A DNA stretch of 64,000 nt. Source: Streptomyces sp. NBC_01275. Its GTDB lineage: Bacteria; Actinomycetota; Actinomycetes; Streptomycetales; Streptomycetaceae. A model generated the notes under the pieces. It worked only from the letters and a program-made list of their open reading frames with translations, searched no databases and was not told where the DNA came from. Position numbers and translations under genes: made by a program. The stretch covers positions 6,634,001-6,698,000 of the forward strand of contig NZ_JAPEOZ010000001.1 of NCBI RefSeq assembly GCF_026340655.1. The letters are read 5' to 3'. Positions 56,359 through 64,000 of the stretch are shown piece after piece; position 1 is the stretch's first letter, and the number at the start of each line of letters is the position of its first letter.

Positions 56359-57028
56359 CGTGACCGACGACGTGACCGACGACGATGTGATCACCCTGCT
56401 GATCGTCGACGACCACCCCGTCGTACGGGACGGTCTGCGCGGCATGTTCGAGTCCGCCCCCGGCTTCACGGTCGTGGGCGAGGCGGCGAACGGGGTGGAG
56501 GCGCTCGCGCGGGCCGAGGTCCTGGACCCGGACGTGGTCCTGATGGACCTGCGGATGCCGGGCGGGGGAGGCGTGGACGCCATCCGGGAGCTGACCCGCC
56601 GGGCCGCCCGCGCGAAGGTCCTCGTCCTGACCACGTACGACACGGACTCCGACACCCTCCCCGCGATCGAGGCGGGGGCGACGGGCTATCTGCTGAAGGA
56701 CGCCCCACGCGACGAACTGTTCACCGCGGTCCGCGCGGCCGCCGAGGGCCGTACCGTCCTCTCCCCGGCCGTCGCCTCCCGCCTGGTCTCCGCGGTCCGC
56801 ACCCCGCGCACACCCGCCGGCGAGCCCCTCTCCGCCCGCGAGCGCGAGGTCCTGACCCTGGTCGCCCGGGGCACGTCGAACCGCGAGATCGCCCGCGACC
56901 TGTTCATCAGCGAGGCCACCGTGAAGACCCATCTCACCCATCTGTACGCGAAGTTGGGCGTCAACGACCGCGCGGCGGCGGTCGCGGCGGCGTACGAGCG
57001 CGGGATCCTCGGGCGGGGCGAGGCATGA
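56348..57028 (+). CDS. NarL/LuxR-type response regulator
   Basis: A 226-residue regulator. The receiver domain (about 15-130) has IVDDHPVV, the phospho-acceptor in VVLMDLRMPGGGG and the lysine in YLLKDAP. The LuxR-type helix-turn-helix (about 155-215) has LSAREREVLTLVARG, NREIARDLF and ATVKTHL. The first 12 residues repeat TDDV, from a 12-base DNA repeat. It overlaps the kinase by 11 bases and the next gene by 4 (ATGA). The likely target is the ABC-2 transporter genes just upstream; this is inferred from linkage. Confidence 0.95.
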   Translation: MTDDVTDDVTDDDVITLLIVDDHPVVRDGLRGMFESAPGFTVVGEAANGVEALARAEVLDPDVVLMDLRMPGGGGVDAIRELTRRAARAKVLVLTTYDTDSDTLPAIEAGATGYLLKDAPRDELFTAVRAAAEGRTVLSPAVASRLVSAVRTPRTPAGEPLSAREREVLTLVARGTSNREIARDLFISEATVKTHLTHLYAKLGVNDRAAAVAAAYERGILGRGEA

Positions 57029-57795
57029 GCGAGACAGCCCTGCGCTGGCTGGCCGAGCGCGGTGTCGTACGTGCGGGAGACGGCTGGGCCGAAGTCGAAG
57101 CCGACGGGAAAGCCGACGCAGTTGCCGAAGTCGACGAACCGCACCGCCTGTTGACCGCGAACGAGGTCGCGCACGGCTGGGTGGCCGAGGTGTTCGCCGA
57201 CGACGAGCTGACCCCCGCCGACCAGGTCCGCCTCGCCTTCGGGCTGCTGGACCTCCTCGACGACTACTGGGTGATGTGCGAGATCCGCTTCGAGGACCGG
57301 GGCCCGGACGGGCCCCTGCCGGCCGATGTGCTCTGGGACGGCTGCCGTCGGCGGCTGGAGGCGGAGCGGGACGCCGAGCCCGTCGCCCACGCGCTGTGGG
57401 CCGACTGGTTCGAGGACCGCCAGACCTCCGCGACCGCGTTCGCGGAGGTGCTCGGCCGTGACATCGACGGCCTCCTCACGGATTCGTCGGAGGCCCTGCT
57501 GCGCCGGGCCCGCCGGGTCCTGGCCTGCTCCGGCCCGGTGCCCTGGCCGGCGAAGGCGGCGGCCTACGACACGGCGGCCCGCCTCCCCGCCCTCCGACAG
57601 GCCCTCTTCCAAGGCCTGTTGGCCTGCTATCACGACGTCTACGGCGACCTGGACCCAGCCGCCGCCCTGGTCCTCCTCGCCCGGCTGGACCTCCCCCCGG
57701 ACACCCCGCACCTCGCCGCACTCCACGCCGTGCTCACCGGGGGGCACACGAACCACCACCGCAGTCCGCACGCCTGGGCCGCTCAGCTGTCGTAG
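57025..57795 (+). CDS. Hypothetical helical protein coupled to the NarL-type system
   Basis: A 256-residue cytosolic protein of unknown family. The sequence is mostly helical and rich in Ala, Leu and Asp. Its features are an N-terminal ALRWLAERGVVRAGDGW motif, a central DDYWVMCEIRFEDRGPDG stretch, and Trp/Asp-rich WADWFEDRQTS. It ends HTNHHRSPHAWAAQLS. It starts at the ATG overlapping the regulator stop (ATGA), so it is translationally tied to the transporter and two-component genes. It overlaps the convergent sulfatase by 13 bases at its end. A regulatory or accessory role in the module is a guess. Confidence 0.75.
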   Translation: MSETALRWLAERGVVRAGDGWAEVEADGKADAVAEVDEPHRLLTANEVAHGWVAEVFADDELTPADQVRLAFGLLDLLDDYWVMCEIRFEDRGPDGPLPADVLWDGCRRRLEAERDAEPVAHALWADWFEDRQTSATAFAEVLGRDIDGLLTDSSEALLRRARRVLACSGPVPWPAKAAAYDTAARLPALRQALFQGLLACYHDVYGDLDPAAALVLLARLDLPPDTPHLAALHAVLTGGHTNHHRSPHAWAAQLS

Positions 57796-59189
57796 GGCAG
57801 CAGCCCGCTCGCGATCCGCTCCCACGCCGACCTCAACTCGGCGAGCAGCTCCGGGCGGTCCGGGGCGAGGTCGGCCTGTTCGCGCAGGTCGGCCCCGAGG
57901 TCGTAGAGGTGGTCGTCGCCTTCGGAGTCCTGGTAGTACTTCCAGTCGCCGCGCCTGAGGGCCCGGTTGGCCCGCACCCGCCAGAACAGGTCCCGCTCGG
58001 GCGGCTTCTCGCCCTTCAGCAGATAGCCCGCGAGACTGGCGCCGTCCAGGGGATACGCCGGGTCGGGCCGGGCCCCGGCCAGCTCCAGCAGGGTCGCGGT
58101 CCAGTCGGGGGAGATGTTCGGCGCGTGACTGACCTGGCCGCCGTCGATGCGGTGCGGCCAGCGCACGATGGTGGGCACCCGGATGCCGCCCTCCTGGAGC
58201 ACGAACTTCTCGCCGCTCAGCGGCCAGAGGTACGACCAGCGCTCGCCGCCGTTGTCGCTGGCGAAGTACACCACCGTGTTCTCCTCCTGCCCGGACCGGC
58301 GCAGCGCCGCCAGCACCTCGCCGACCGACGCGTCGAGGCTCTCCACCATCTGCGTGTACTTCGCGACCGAGCCGCCGTCGTAGTGGTTGAGGGCGTTGGA
58401 GACCTCCGCCTGGCTCTTCGCGGCGCGGATCTTCGCGGCGATCTCGGCGCCGGTCTCGGCGTCCTCCTCGCTCAGCCACGGCCAGTGCGGGGTGGTGAAG
58501 TTGAGGTTCAGCAGCCAGGGCTTGTCGTGCCTGCGGCCGACGTACTCCACCGCCCGCTCGGTCAGGACCTGTGTGTAGTAGCGCAGGTCCTGGTAGGTCG
58601 CGTCGCCCTCGTAGAGGTCGTAGTCGCCGAGCTGGCCGAGCTTGGAGAAGTACTCCAGCACACCCCCGTGGTTGCCGAAGAACTCGTCCCAACCCGACTT
58701 CGTGGGGCTGTAGTCGGGCAGCCAGCCGCAGTGCCACTTGCCGATCAGGGCGGTCGAGTAGCCCGCCTTCCTGAGGAGGGAGGCGAGGGTGGGGTGGCTG
58801 GGGTCCAACCCCTGGCTCCTGTTGGCGACGGGCTCGGCCAACCCGCCCTTCGTACGACCCGGATAGCGCCCGGTGTACAGGCTGAACCGGGTCGGGGAGC
58901 AGGTCGCCGACCCCGAGTACGCGTCGGTGAACCGCACCCCCTGCCGGGCCAGCCGGTCCAGGTTCGGCGTCTTGATGTGCGGGGCGCCGTAGGAGGAGAG
59001 GTCGGCCCAGCCGAGGTCGTCGCCCAGGATGACCAGGAAGTTGGGGCGACCGGCGGCGGAGGAGGCCGTACGGGCCTGGAAGGGGCGCTCGGCGGGAGCG
59101 GCCTCGGCGGCAGCGGTCGTAGCGGCGACGGCGGTGACGGCGCCGCCGCCGACGAGACCACCGAAGGCACGACGGGATATTTCGGGCAT
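57783..59189 (-). CDS. Tat-exported sulfatase
   Basis: A 468-residue sulfatase hydrolysing sulfate esters outside the membrane. The twin-arginine signal SRRAFGG (5-11) with Ala-rich h-region runs to about residue 33. The formylglycine motif CSPTR begins at Cys97, so an activating enzyme is needed. Metal ligands are in ILGDDLGWAD (about 54-63), and ASDNGGE near residue 311. Further catalytic segments are ALIGKWHCG and TTPHWPW. ATG 59187-59189 has AAGGA 6 bases upstream; the longer frame is not used. It lies downstream of glgX on the same strand, separated by a hairpin. The substrate is unknown; no maturase gene is in the window. Confidence 0.93.
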   Translation of the reverse strand: MPEISRRAFGGLVGGGAVTAVAATTAAAEAAPAERPFQARTASSAAGRPNFLVILGDDLGWADLSSYGAPHIKTPNLDRLARQGVRFTDAYSGSATCSPTRFSLYTGRYPGRTKGGLAEPVANRSQGLDPSHPTLASLLRKAGYSTALIGKWHCGWLPDYSPTKSGWDEFFGNHGGVLEYFSKLGQLGDYDLYEGDATYQDLRYYTQVLTERAVEYVGRRHDKPWLLNLNFTTPHWPWLSEEDAETGAEIAAKIRAAKSQAEVSNALNHYDGGSVAKYTQMVESLDASVGEVLAALRRSGQEENTVVYFASDNGGERWSYLWPLSGEKFVLQEGGIRVPTIVRWPHRIDGGQVSHAPNISPDWTATLLELAGARPDPAYPLDGASLAGYLLKGEKPPERDLFWRVRANRALRRGDWKYYQDSEGDDHLYDLGADLREQADLAPDRPELLAELRSAWERIASGLLPYDS

Positions 59190-59263
59190 ACGAGGTCCTT
59201 GCGCGGAAGGCGACGGAAGTCGGCGGACGGCATGGGGGGAGCGCGTGACCTCAGTGTGATCAA

Positions 59264-59295
59264 CCGGCCGGACGCCTGCCCAGGCATCCGGCCGG
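59264..59295 (-). terminator. Hairpin between glgX and the sulfatase
   Basis: Two 15-base arms (59264-59278 and 59281-59295) pair with one mismatch around CC, downstream of the glgX stop on the minus strand and upstream of the sulfatase start. Probably the glgX terminator. Confidence 0.55.
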
Positions 59296-59364
59296 AGTTC
59301 ACGCGCCTGAAACATCGCCCCGGTCGCCCCCTCGGTGTGCTCCCGGCCGACCCTCAACGAGCCC

Positions 59365-61596
59365 TCAGCCGATCCTCAGCAACAACACCGCCCGCGCCGG
59401 CACCGTGATCGCCTCCCCCGCCCGGTGCACCGCCTCCGGCGCCTCCTCCTGTTCCTCGCGGGACGTGTCGACGACCACCTCGTACCGCTGCGCCCAGGGC
59501 GGCCCCGGCAGGACGAAGCTCACCGGACGGTCGCCCGCGTGCAGCAGGGCGAGGAAGCTGTCGTCGGTGATCGGGGCCCCGCGTTCGTCCCGGCCCGGGA
59601 TGTCCCGGCCGGAGAGGTACATGCCGAGCGTGGCGGCGGGGGCGTACCAGTCCCGTTCCGTCATCTCGGTGCCCCGCGCCGTGAACCAGGCCAGGTCCCG
59701 CAGGCCGTCCGCCGAGTGCGCCCGCCCGGAGAAGAAGGCGCGGCGGCGCAGGACCGGGTGGCGGTGGCGCAGGGCGATCAGCCGCGAGGTCAGGTCGTAC
59801 AGCGCCCGCCAGCCGGGGTCCTCCAGCAGCCCCCAGTCCACCCAGCTGATCTCGCTGTCCTGGCAGTAGGCGTTGTTGTTGCCCCGCTGGGTGCGTCCGA
59901 ACTCGTCGCCCGCGACCAGCATCGGCACGCCCGTCGACAGCAGCAATGTCGTGAGCAGGTTGCGCAGCTGGCGTCGGCGCAGGGCCGTCACCTGCTCGTC
60001 GTCCGTCTCCCCTTCGGTCCCGCAGTTCCAGGCGCGGTTGTCGTCGGTGCCGTCCCGGTTGCCCTCGCCGTTGGCCTCGTTGTGCTTGCGTTCGTAGGAC
60101 ACCAGGTCGCGCAGGGTGAAGCCGTCGTGGGCCGTGACGAAGTTGACGGAGGCGTACGGCCGTCGCCCGCCCCACGCGTACAGGTCGCTCGACCCCGACA
60201 GCCGGTAGCCCATCTCCCGGACGTCCGGCAGCGCGTGCCGCCAGAAGTCGCGCACGGCGTTGCGGTAGCGGTCGTTCCACTCCGTCCACAGGGGCGGGAA
60301 GGCTCCCACCTGGTAGCCGCCGGAGCCCACGTCCCACGGCTCGGCGATCAGCTTCACCCGGCGCAGCACCGGGTCCTGCGCGATCACCGCGAGGAACGGC
60401 GACAGCATGTCGACGTCGTGCATGGAGCGGGCCAGCGCCGCCGCCAGGTCGAAGCGGAAGCCGTCGACGCCCATCTCCGTCACCCAGTAGCGCAGCGAGT
60501 CGGTGATCAGGCGGAGGACATGCGGCTGCACGACGTGCAGGGTGTTGCCGCAGCCCGTGTAGTCCGCGTATCTGCGGGCGTCCGACTGGAGGCGGTAGTA
60601 GCCCTTGTTGTCGATGCCCTTCAGCGACAGCGTCGGGCCCAGCTCGCCCGCCTCCGCCGTGTGGTTGTACACCACGTCGAGGATGACCTCGATCCCGGCC
60701 GCGTGCAGTGCGCGCACCATCCGCTTGAACTCGCCGACCTGCTGTCCCGTCGTGCCGGAGGAGGCGTAGCCGGCGTGCGGGGCGAAGTAGCCGATGGAGT
60801 TGTAGCCCCAGTAGTTCTTCAGCCCTCGGCGCAGCAGATGGTCCTCGTGCGCGAACTGGTGGACCGGCAGCAGCTCCACCGCCGTCACGCCGAGGCCCAC
60901 CAGGTGCTCGACCGCCGCCGGGTGCGCGAGGCCCGCGTAGGTGCCGCGGAGCTCCTGCGGGATGCCCGGGTGCAGTCGGGTGAAGCCCTTGACGTGCAGC
61001 TCGTAGATGACCGAGTCCGCCCACGGCGTCTTCGGGCGGCGGTCGTCGGCCCAGTCGTCGTCATCGTGGACGACGACCCCCTTGGGGACGTACGGCGCCG
61101 AGTCCCGTTCGTCGCGCACGGTGTCCGCGACCTGCTGCTGCGGCCAGTCGCGGACATGCCCGTACACCTCGGGCGGCAGCCCGAACTCGCCGTCGACGGC
61201 CCGCGCGTACGGGTCCAGGAGCAGCTTCGCGGGGTTCCAGCGGCCCCCGGTCCACGGGTCCCAGCGGCCGTGCACCCGGAAGCCGTAGCGCTGGCCCGGC
61301 ATGACCCCCGGCACGAAGCCGTGCCAGATCTCGTGGGTGAGCTCGGTCAGCGGGGCCCGGGTCTCGCGGCCCGACTCGTCGAACAGGCACAGCTCGACCG
61401 CCTCCGCGCCGCCTGCCCACAGCGCGAAGTTGGTCCCCGCGACCCCGTCGGGGCCGACCCGGAAGCGGGCCCCCAGCGGCATCGGAGCGCCCGGCCACAC
61501 GGGCACACCGGGCACCTTGTGGGACACCCCGTTCACGGCGGTGTCCGGCGTGGCGCGCTCCTGGGCCACCGCCTTCTGCTCGGCTGCGCTGGACAC
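59365..61596 (-). CDS. glgX: Glycogen debranching enzyme GlgX (isoamylase type)
   Basis: Hydrolyses alpha-1,6 branches of phosphorylase-limited glycogen. The 743-residue GH13_11 protein has an N-terminal CBM48 (about 40-135), the catalytic barrel (about 180-590) and a C-terminal beta domain. Catalytic regions are DGFRFDLAAALA (nucleophile), KLIAEPWDVG (acid) and VTAHDGFTLRDL (third Asp), and the RGNNNAYCQDSEI segment is typical of GlgX. The GTG at 61594-61596 has GGGAGG 7 bases upstream; a longer frame is not supported. It lies 25 kb from the glgE-glgP block but complements GlgP in glycogen breakdown. It is divergent from an L,D-transpeptidase (153 bases). Confidence 0.95.
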   Translation of the reverse strand: MSSAAEQKAVAQERATPDTAVNGVSHKVPGVPVWPGAPMPLGARFRVGPDGVAGTNFALWAGGAEAVELCLFDESGRETRAPLTELTHEIWHGFVPGVMPGQRYGFRVHGRWDPWTGGRWNPAKLLLDPYARAVDGEFGLPPEVYGHVRDWPQQQVADTVRDERDSAPYVPKGVVVHDDDDWADDRRPKTPWADSVIYELHVKGFTRLHPGIPQELRGTYAGLAHPAAVEHLVGLGVTAVELLPVHQFAHEDHLLRRGLKNYWGYNSIGYFAPHAGYASSGTTGQQVGEFKRMVRALHAAGIEVILDVVYNHTAEAGELGPTLSLKGIDNKGYYRLQSDARRYADYTGCGNTLHVVQPHVLRLITDSLRYWVTEMGVDGFRFDLAAALARSMHDVDMLSPFLAVIAQDPVLRRVKLIAEPWDVGSGGYQVGAFPPLWTEWNDRYRNAVRDFWRHALPDVREMGYRLSGSSDLYAWGGRRPYASVNFVTAHDGFTLRDLVSYERKHNEANGEGNRDGTDDNRAWNCGTEGETDDEQVTALRRRQLRNLLTTLLLSTGVPMLVAGDEFGRTQRGNNNAYCQDSEISWVDWGLLEDPGWRALYDLTSRLIALRHRHPVLRRRAFFSGRAHSADGLRDLAWFTARGTEMTERDWYAPAATLGMYLSGRDIPGRDERGAPITDDSFLALLHAGDRPVSFVLPGPPWAQRYEVVVDTSREEQEEAPEAVHRAGEAITVPARAVLLLRIG

Positions 61597-61749
61597 CGTT
61601 CCGCCTCCCGCGGCTCGTGGAACGACGTGGGAGAAGAGCGTACGGCGTCCCGGCCGCCGCCCTCCGTCGTGTCGTCCTCCCCCCAGTTCTGCCCATCGCG
61701 TGCCTCGCACTCACGTTTCCCCCGAGCGGGCCCGATCGTTGGACACCTC

Positions 61750-63030
61750 GTGAGGCATGGGCAGAGGCATGAACAGAGGTTCGGGCGGACGCAGGGGCCG
61801 GGGCGCGCGCGGCGCGCGGGGGTCGCACTGGCCGCCGTACTGGCATGGGCGGGGCTGCTGGCGGGGGCCGCCGGCTGCACGGCTGAGGGCGGCGGCGGGC
61901 TCGACCGGATGCTCGGCGGGCCTCCGGCCGCCGAGGACGTCATCCGCATCGCCCCGGAGGACGGCGCCAAGGGCGTGCGCCCCGAGGACGCGCTGCGGGT
62001 GCGGGTGCCGGACGGGCGGCTGGAGTCGGTGAAGGTGGTGAAGTCCCAGGACGCCCAGGAGTCGCCGGTCGCCGGCCGCGTCTCCGCCGACGGGCTGAGC
62101 TGGCGGCCGGACGGCGAACGGCTCGCGCTCGCCGCCCGCTACACGGTCGACGTCGTCGCGGTCGACGGCGACGGCCGCCGCTCCGCCCGGCACGCGGCCT
62201 TCACCACCTACGTCCCCGACCAGCGCTTCATCGGCTACGTCGCCCCGGAGAACCGCTCCACCGTCGGCGCCGGGATGATCGTCTCCCTGGACTTCAACCA
62301 GGAGATCGCCGACCGGGCGGCCGTGGAGCGCGCCGTCCAGGTGACCGCCGACCCGCCCGTCGAGATCCGCCCCCACTGGTTCGGCACCGCACGCCTCGAC
62401 TTCCGCCCCCGGCGCTACTGGAAGCCCGGCACCCGGGTCACCGTCGCCCTCAAGCTGCGGGACGTGGAGGGCGCGCCCGGCGTCTACGGGCTCCAGTACA
62501 AGACGTTCTCCTTCACCGTCGGCCGCAGCCAGGTCTCCCTCGTCGACGCGGCCCGGCACACCATGCAGGTCCGGCGCGACGGAGCGCTGCTGGCCACCGT
62601 GCCCATCACGGCCGGGTCGCCGAAGAACACGACGTACAACGGCAAGATGGTGGTCAGCGAGATGTTCGAGCTGACCCGGATGAACGGCGCGACGGTCGGC
62701 TTCAAGAAGAAGAACGGAAAGGGCGAGTACGACATCCCGGACGTACCGCACGCCATGCGCCTGACCGACTCCGGCACCTTCCTGCACGGCAACTACTGGG
62801 CCGACGACGACGTCTTCGGCGCGTCCAACGTCAGCCACGGCTGCGTGGGTCTCAGGGACGTCAAGGGCGGCGGTTCGGGCACGCCCGCGGGCTGGTTCTT
62901 CGACCGCTCGCTCGTCGGCGACGTCGTCGAGGTCGTCCACAGCAAGGACAAGACGGTCGCCCCCGACAACGGGCTCGGCGGCTGGAACATGAGCTGGAGG
63001 GAGTGGACCGCGGGCGGCGCCGCGAAATGA
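61750..63030 (+). CDS. L,D-transpeptidase lipoprotein with Ig-like domains
   Basis: A 426-residue peptidoglycan cross-linking enzyme. The N-terminus is Arg-rich; a hydrophobic stretch (23-42) ends in GAAGC, a lipobox with Cys43. Two bacterial Ig-like domains follow (about 60-175 and 175-265), then the YkuD domain (about 275-405). The catalytic motif is HGNYW with SHGCVGLRD about 20 residues later, the nucleophile Cys being near residue 365. It ends in a Trp-rich WNMSWREWTAG tail. GTG 61750 is the only reasonable start in frame; its ribosome site is weak. The next gene is a paralogue. These proteins make 3-3 cross-links and resist most beta-lactams. Confidence 0.92.
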   Translation: MRHGQRHEQRFGRTQGPGRARRAGVALAAVLAWAGLLAGAAGCTAEGGGGLDRMLGGPPAAEDVIRIAPEDGAKGVRPEDALRVRVPDGRLESVKVVKSQDAQESPVAGRVSADGLSWRPDGERLALAARYTVDVVAVDGDGRRSARHAAFTTYVPDQRFIGYVAPENRSTVGAGMIVSLDFNQEIADRAAVERAVQVTADPPVEIRPHWFGTARLDFRPRRYWKPGTRVTVALKLRDVEGAPGVYGLQYKTFSFTVGRSQVSLVDAARHTMQVRRDGALLATVPITAGSPKNTTYNGKMVVSEMFELTRMNGATVGFKKKNGKGEYDIPDVPHAMRLTDSGTFLHGNYWADDDVFGASNVSHGCVGLRDVKGGGSGTPAGWFFDRSLVGDVVEVVHSKDKTVAPDNGLGGWNMSWREWTAGGAAK

Positions 63031-63099
63031 TCCCTCTCGCCGAGGCAACCATCCCCGCGATCACATAGTCCTAGTTGCGACAGAACGGTGACATTCACC

Positions 63100-63131
63100 T
63101 GACACGGTACTCAAATCCGTGCGGTTAATAT
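63100..63131 (+). promoter_or_regulatory. Possible promoter of the second L,D-transpeptidase
   Basis: TGACAC (63100-63105) and GTTAAT (63124-63129) are 18 bases apart in an AT-rich patch, about 70 bases before the start codon. This is a weak housekeeping-type match. Confidence 0.35.
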
Positions 63132-63197
63132 GCGCCAGTGATCGCGCGGCGGGCGCGGGGGTGGGGGCCTGACCAGGCCCTGCGAGGGGAGAACGAC

Positions 63198-64000
63198 GTG
63201 AACGTGCGACCGATATCGGGGGCGGCCGACCGGCGCCCGAGTGGCCGCAACAAGGGCATGGCCGTGATCGTCGGGGGGCTGCTGCTCGCCGTCACGGCAT
63301 GCGGCGGGGGCGGCGGTTCGGACTCCGGTTCGGACGCCAAGGACAAGGCCAAGGACAGCACGACGGCCGCCCAGAGCAAGCAGTCGGTGGCGACCGTCAC
63401 CATCGCGCCCAAGGCCGGCGCGACCGACGTCGACACCAGCGGCGCCCTGAAGGTCACCGCGGCCAAGGGCAAGCTGACCGAGGTGGTCGTCAAGGACGAC
63501 AAGGGCACGACCGTCTCGGGGGCGATCTCCGCGGACGGCGCGGGCTGGACGCCCGCCACGCACCTGGCCGCCTCGACCAAGTACCAGGTGCACGCGGTCG
63601 CCAAGGACTCCGAGGGCCGTACGGCCGCCGAGGACTCCACCTTCACCACGCTCAGCCCGCAGAACACCTTCATCGGCAACTTCACGCCGGAGGACGGTTC
63701 CAAGGTCGGCGTCGGCATGCCGTTCTCGGTGCGCTTCACCCGGGGCATCACCAAGCCCGAGGACGTCGAGAAGGCCATCGAGATCAAGACCGAGCCGGCC
63801 GTCGACGTCGAGGGGCACTGGTTCGGCAACGACCGCCTCGACTTCCGGCCCGAGAAGTACTGGAAGGCCGGCACCAAGGTCACGGTGAAGCTGAACCTCG
63901 ACGGCGTCGAGGGCCGCAAGGGCGTCTACGGCAAGCAGTCCAAGACCGTCTCCTTCACCATCGGCCGCGACCAGGTGTCCGTCGTGGACGCCAAGAAGCA
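63198..64000 (+). CDS. L,D-transpeptidase lipoprotein, 3' truncated by the window edge
   Basis: The open frame from GTG 63198 runs to the window end (267 codons). GAGGGGAG lies 7 bases upstream. A hydrophobic signal ends in VTAC, a lipobox with Cys35, followed by a Gly/Ser/Asp/Lys-rich linker. Two Ig-like domains parallel those of the preceding gene: TFIGNFTPEDGSKVGVGM matches RFIGYVAPENRSTVGAGM, and HWFGNDRLDFRPEKYWK matches HWFGTARLDFRPRRYWK. The YkuD catalytic domain is expected beyond the edge and is not visible. It is an adjacent paralogue, so a tandem duplication is likely. Confidence 0.9.
   Translation, partial: MNVRPISGAADRRPSGRNKGMAVIVGGLLLAVTACGGGGGSDSGSDAKDKAKDSTTAAQSKQSVATVTIAPKAGATDVDTSGALKVTAAKGKLTEVVVKDDKGTTVSGAISADGAGWTPATHLAASTKYQVHAVAKDSEGRTAAEDSTFTTLSPQNTFIGNFTPEDGSKVGVGMPFSVRFTRGITKPEDVEKAIEIKTEPAVDVEGHWFGNDRLDFRPEKYWKAGTKVTVKLNLDGVEGRKGVYGKQSKTVSFTIGRDQVSVVDAKK

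Noticed and set aside
59335..61749. Fusion of the L,D-transpeptidase to an 800-residue N-terminal region
   Set aside because: The upstream frame is the antisense shadow of glgX; the lipoprotein signal begins only after the GTG at 61750.

Overview
The window is high-GC DNA (third codon positions almost always G or C) with GTG and occasional TTG starts, many 4-base stop/start overlaps, Tat and lipoprotein signals, a GlgE alpha-glucan cluster and conservon-type regulators and P450s. Together these point to a Streptomyces chromosome core region. From memory, gene order matches the S. coelicolor segment from the pyruvate kinase gene (about SCO5423) to the glgB-glgP block and the L,D-transpeptidases beyond it. 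This was recalled, not searched. No tRNA, rRNA, insertion sequence, prophage or CRISPR array was seen.

Layout. 1-1572: tail of one gene and a Ser/Asp-rich secreted protein. 1670-7792: central carbon genes pyk, ackA-pta (minus) and pfkA (plus). 7848-10056: an accessory-looking trio: a double-HTH protein and an MTA/SAH-nucleosidase-like protein (minus), divergent from a four-helix membrane protein. 10078-14072: a DcuS/DcuR-like two-component system divergent from a DctA dicarboxylate transporter. 14213-18979: TetR, a DUF2127 membrane protein, aldo/keto reductase plus epimerase, Lrp, and a MerR-thioredoxin pair. 19118-22914: a HelD-type RNA polymerase-recycling helicase and a P450 lacking the ExxR motif. 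22937-34901: glgE-treS-mak-glgB (minus), a secreted subtilase, and divergent glgP. 34980-39081: a 1244-residue trypsin-STAND ATPase-TPR protein with a small Trypco2-type partner, a predicted conflict system. 39239-41718: a single-pass membrane protein, an orphan gene and a DUF1990 gene. 41804-45854: two tandem M4 metalloproteases. 45989-53218: four overlapping ABC exporter half-transporters forming two heterodimers. 53434-57795: an ABC-2 transporter with its own kinase/regulator pair and an unknown gene. 57783-61596: a Tat sulfatase and glgX. 61750-64000: two tandem lipoprotein L,D-transpeptidases, the second cut by the window edge.

How the genes work together. pfkA and pyk carry glycolytic flux, and pta-ackA converts acetyl-CoA to acetate and ATP. 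TreS makes maltose from trehalose, Mak phosphorylates it, GlgE polymerises the maltose-1-phosphate, GlgB branches the product, and GlgP and GlgX degrade it. Regulators sit beside their likely targets (DcuSR-like with DctA, MerR with thioredoxin, NarL-type pair with the ABC-2 exporter). The candidates most worth a second look are the STAND/Trypco2 pair, the nucleosidase/membrane-protein trio, the ExxR-less P450, and the exporter pair whose two degenerate half-sites complement each other.
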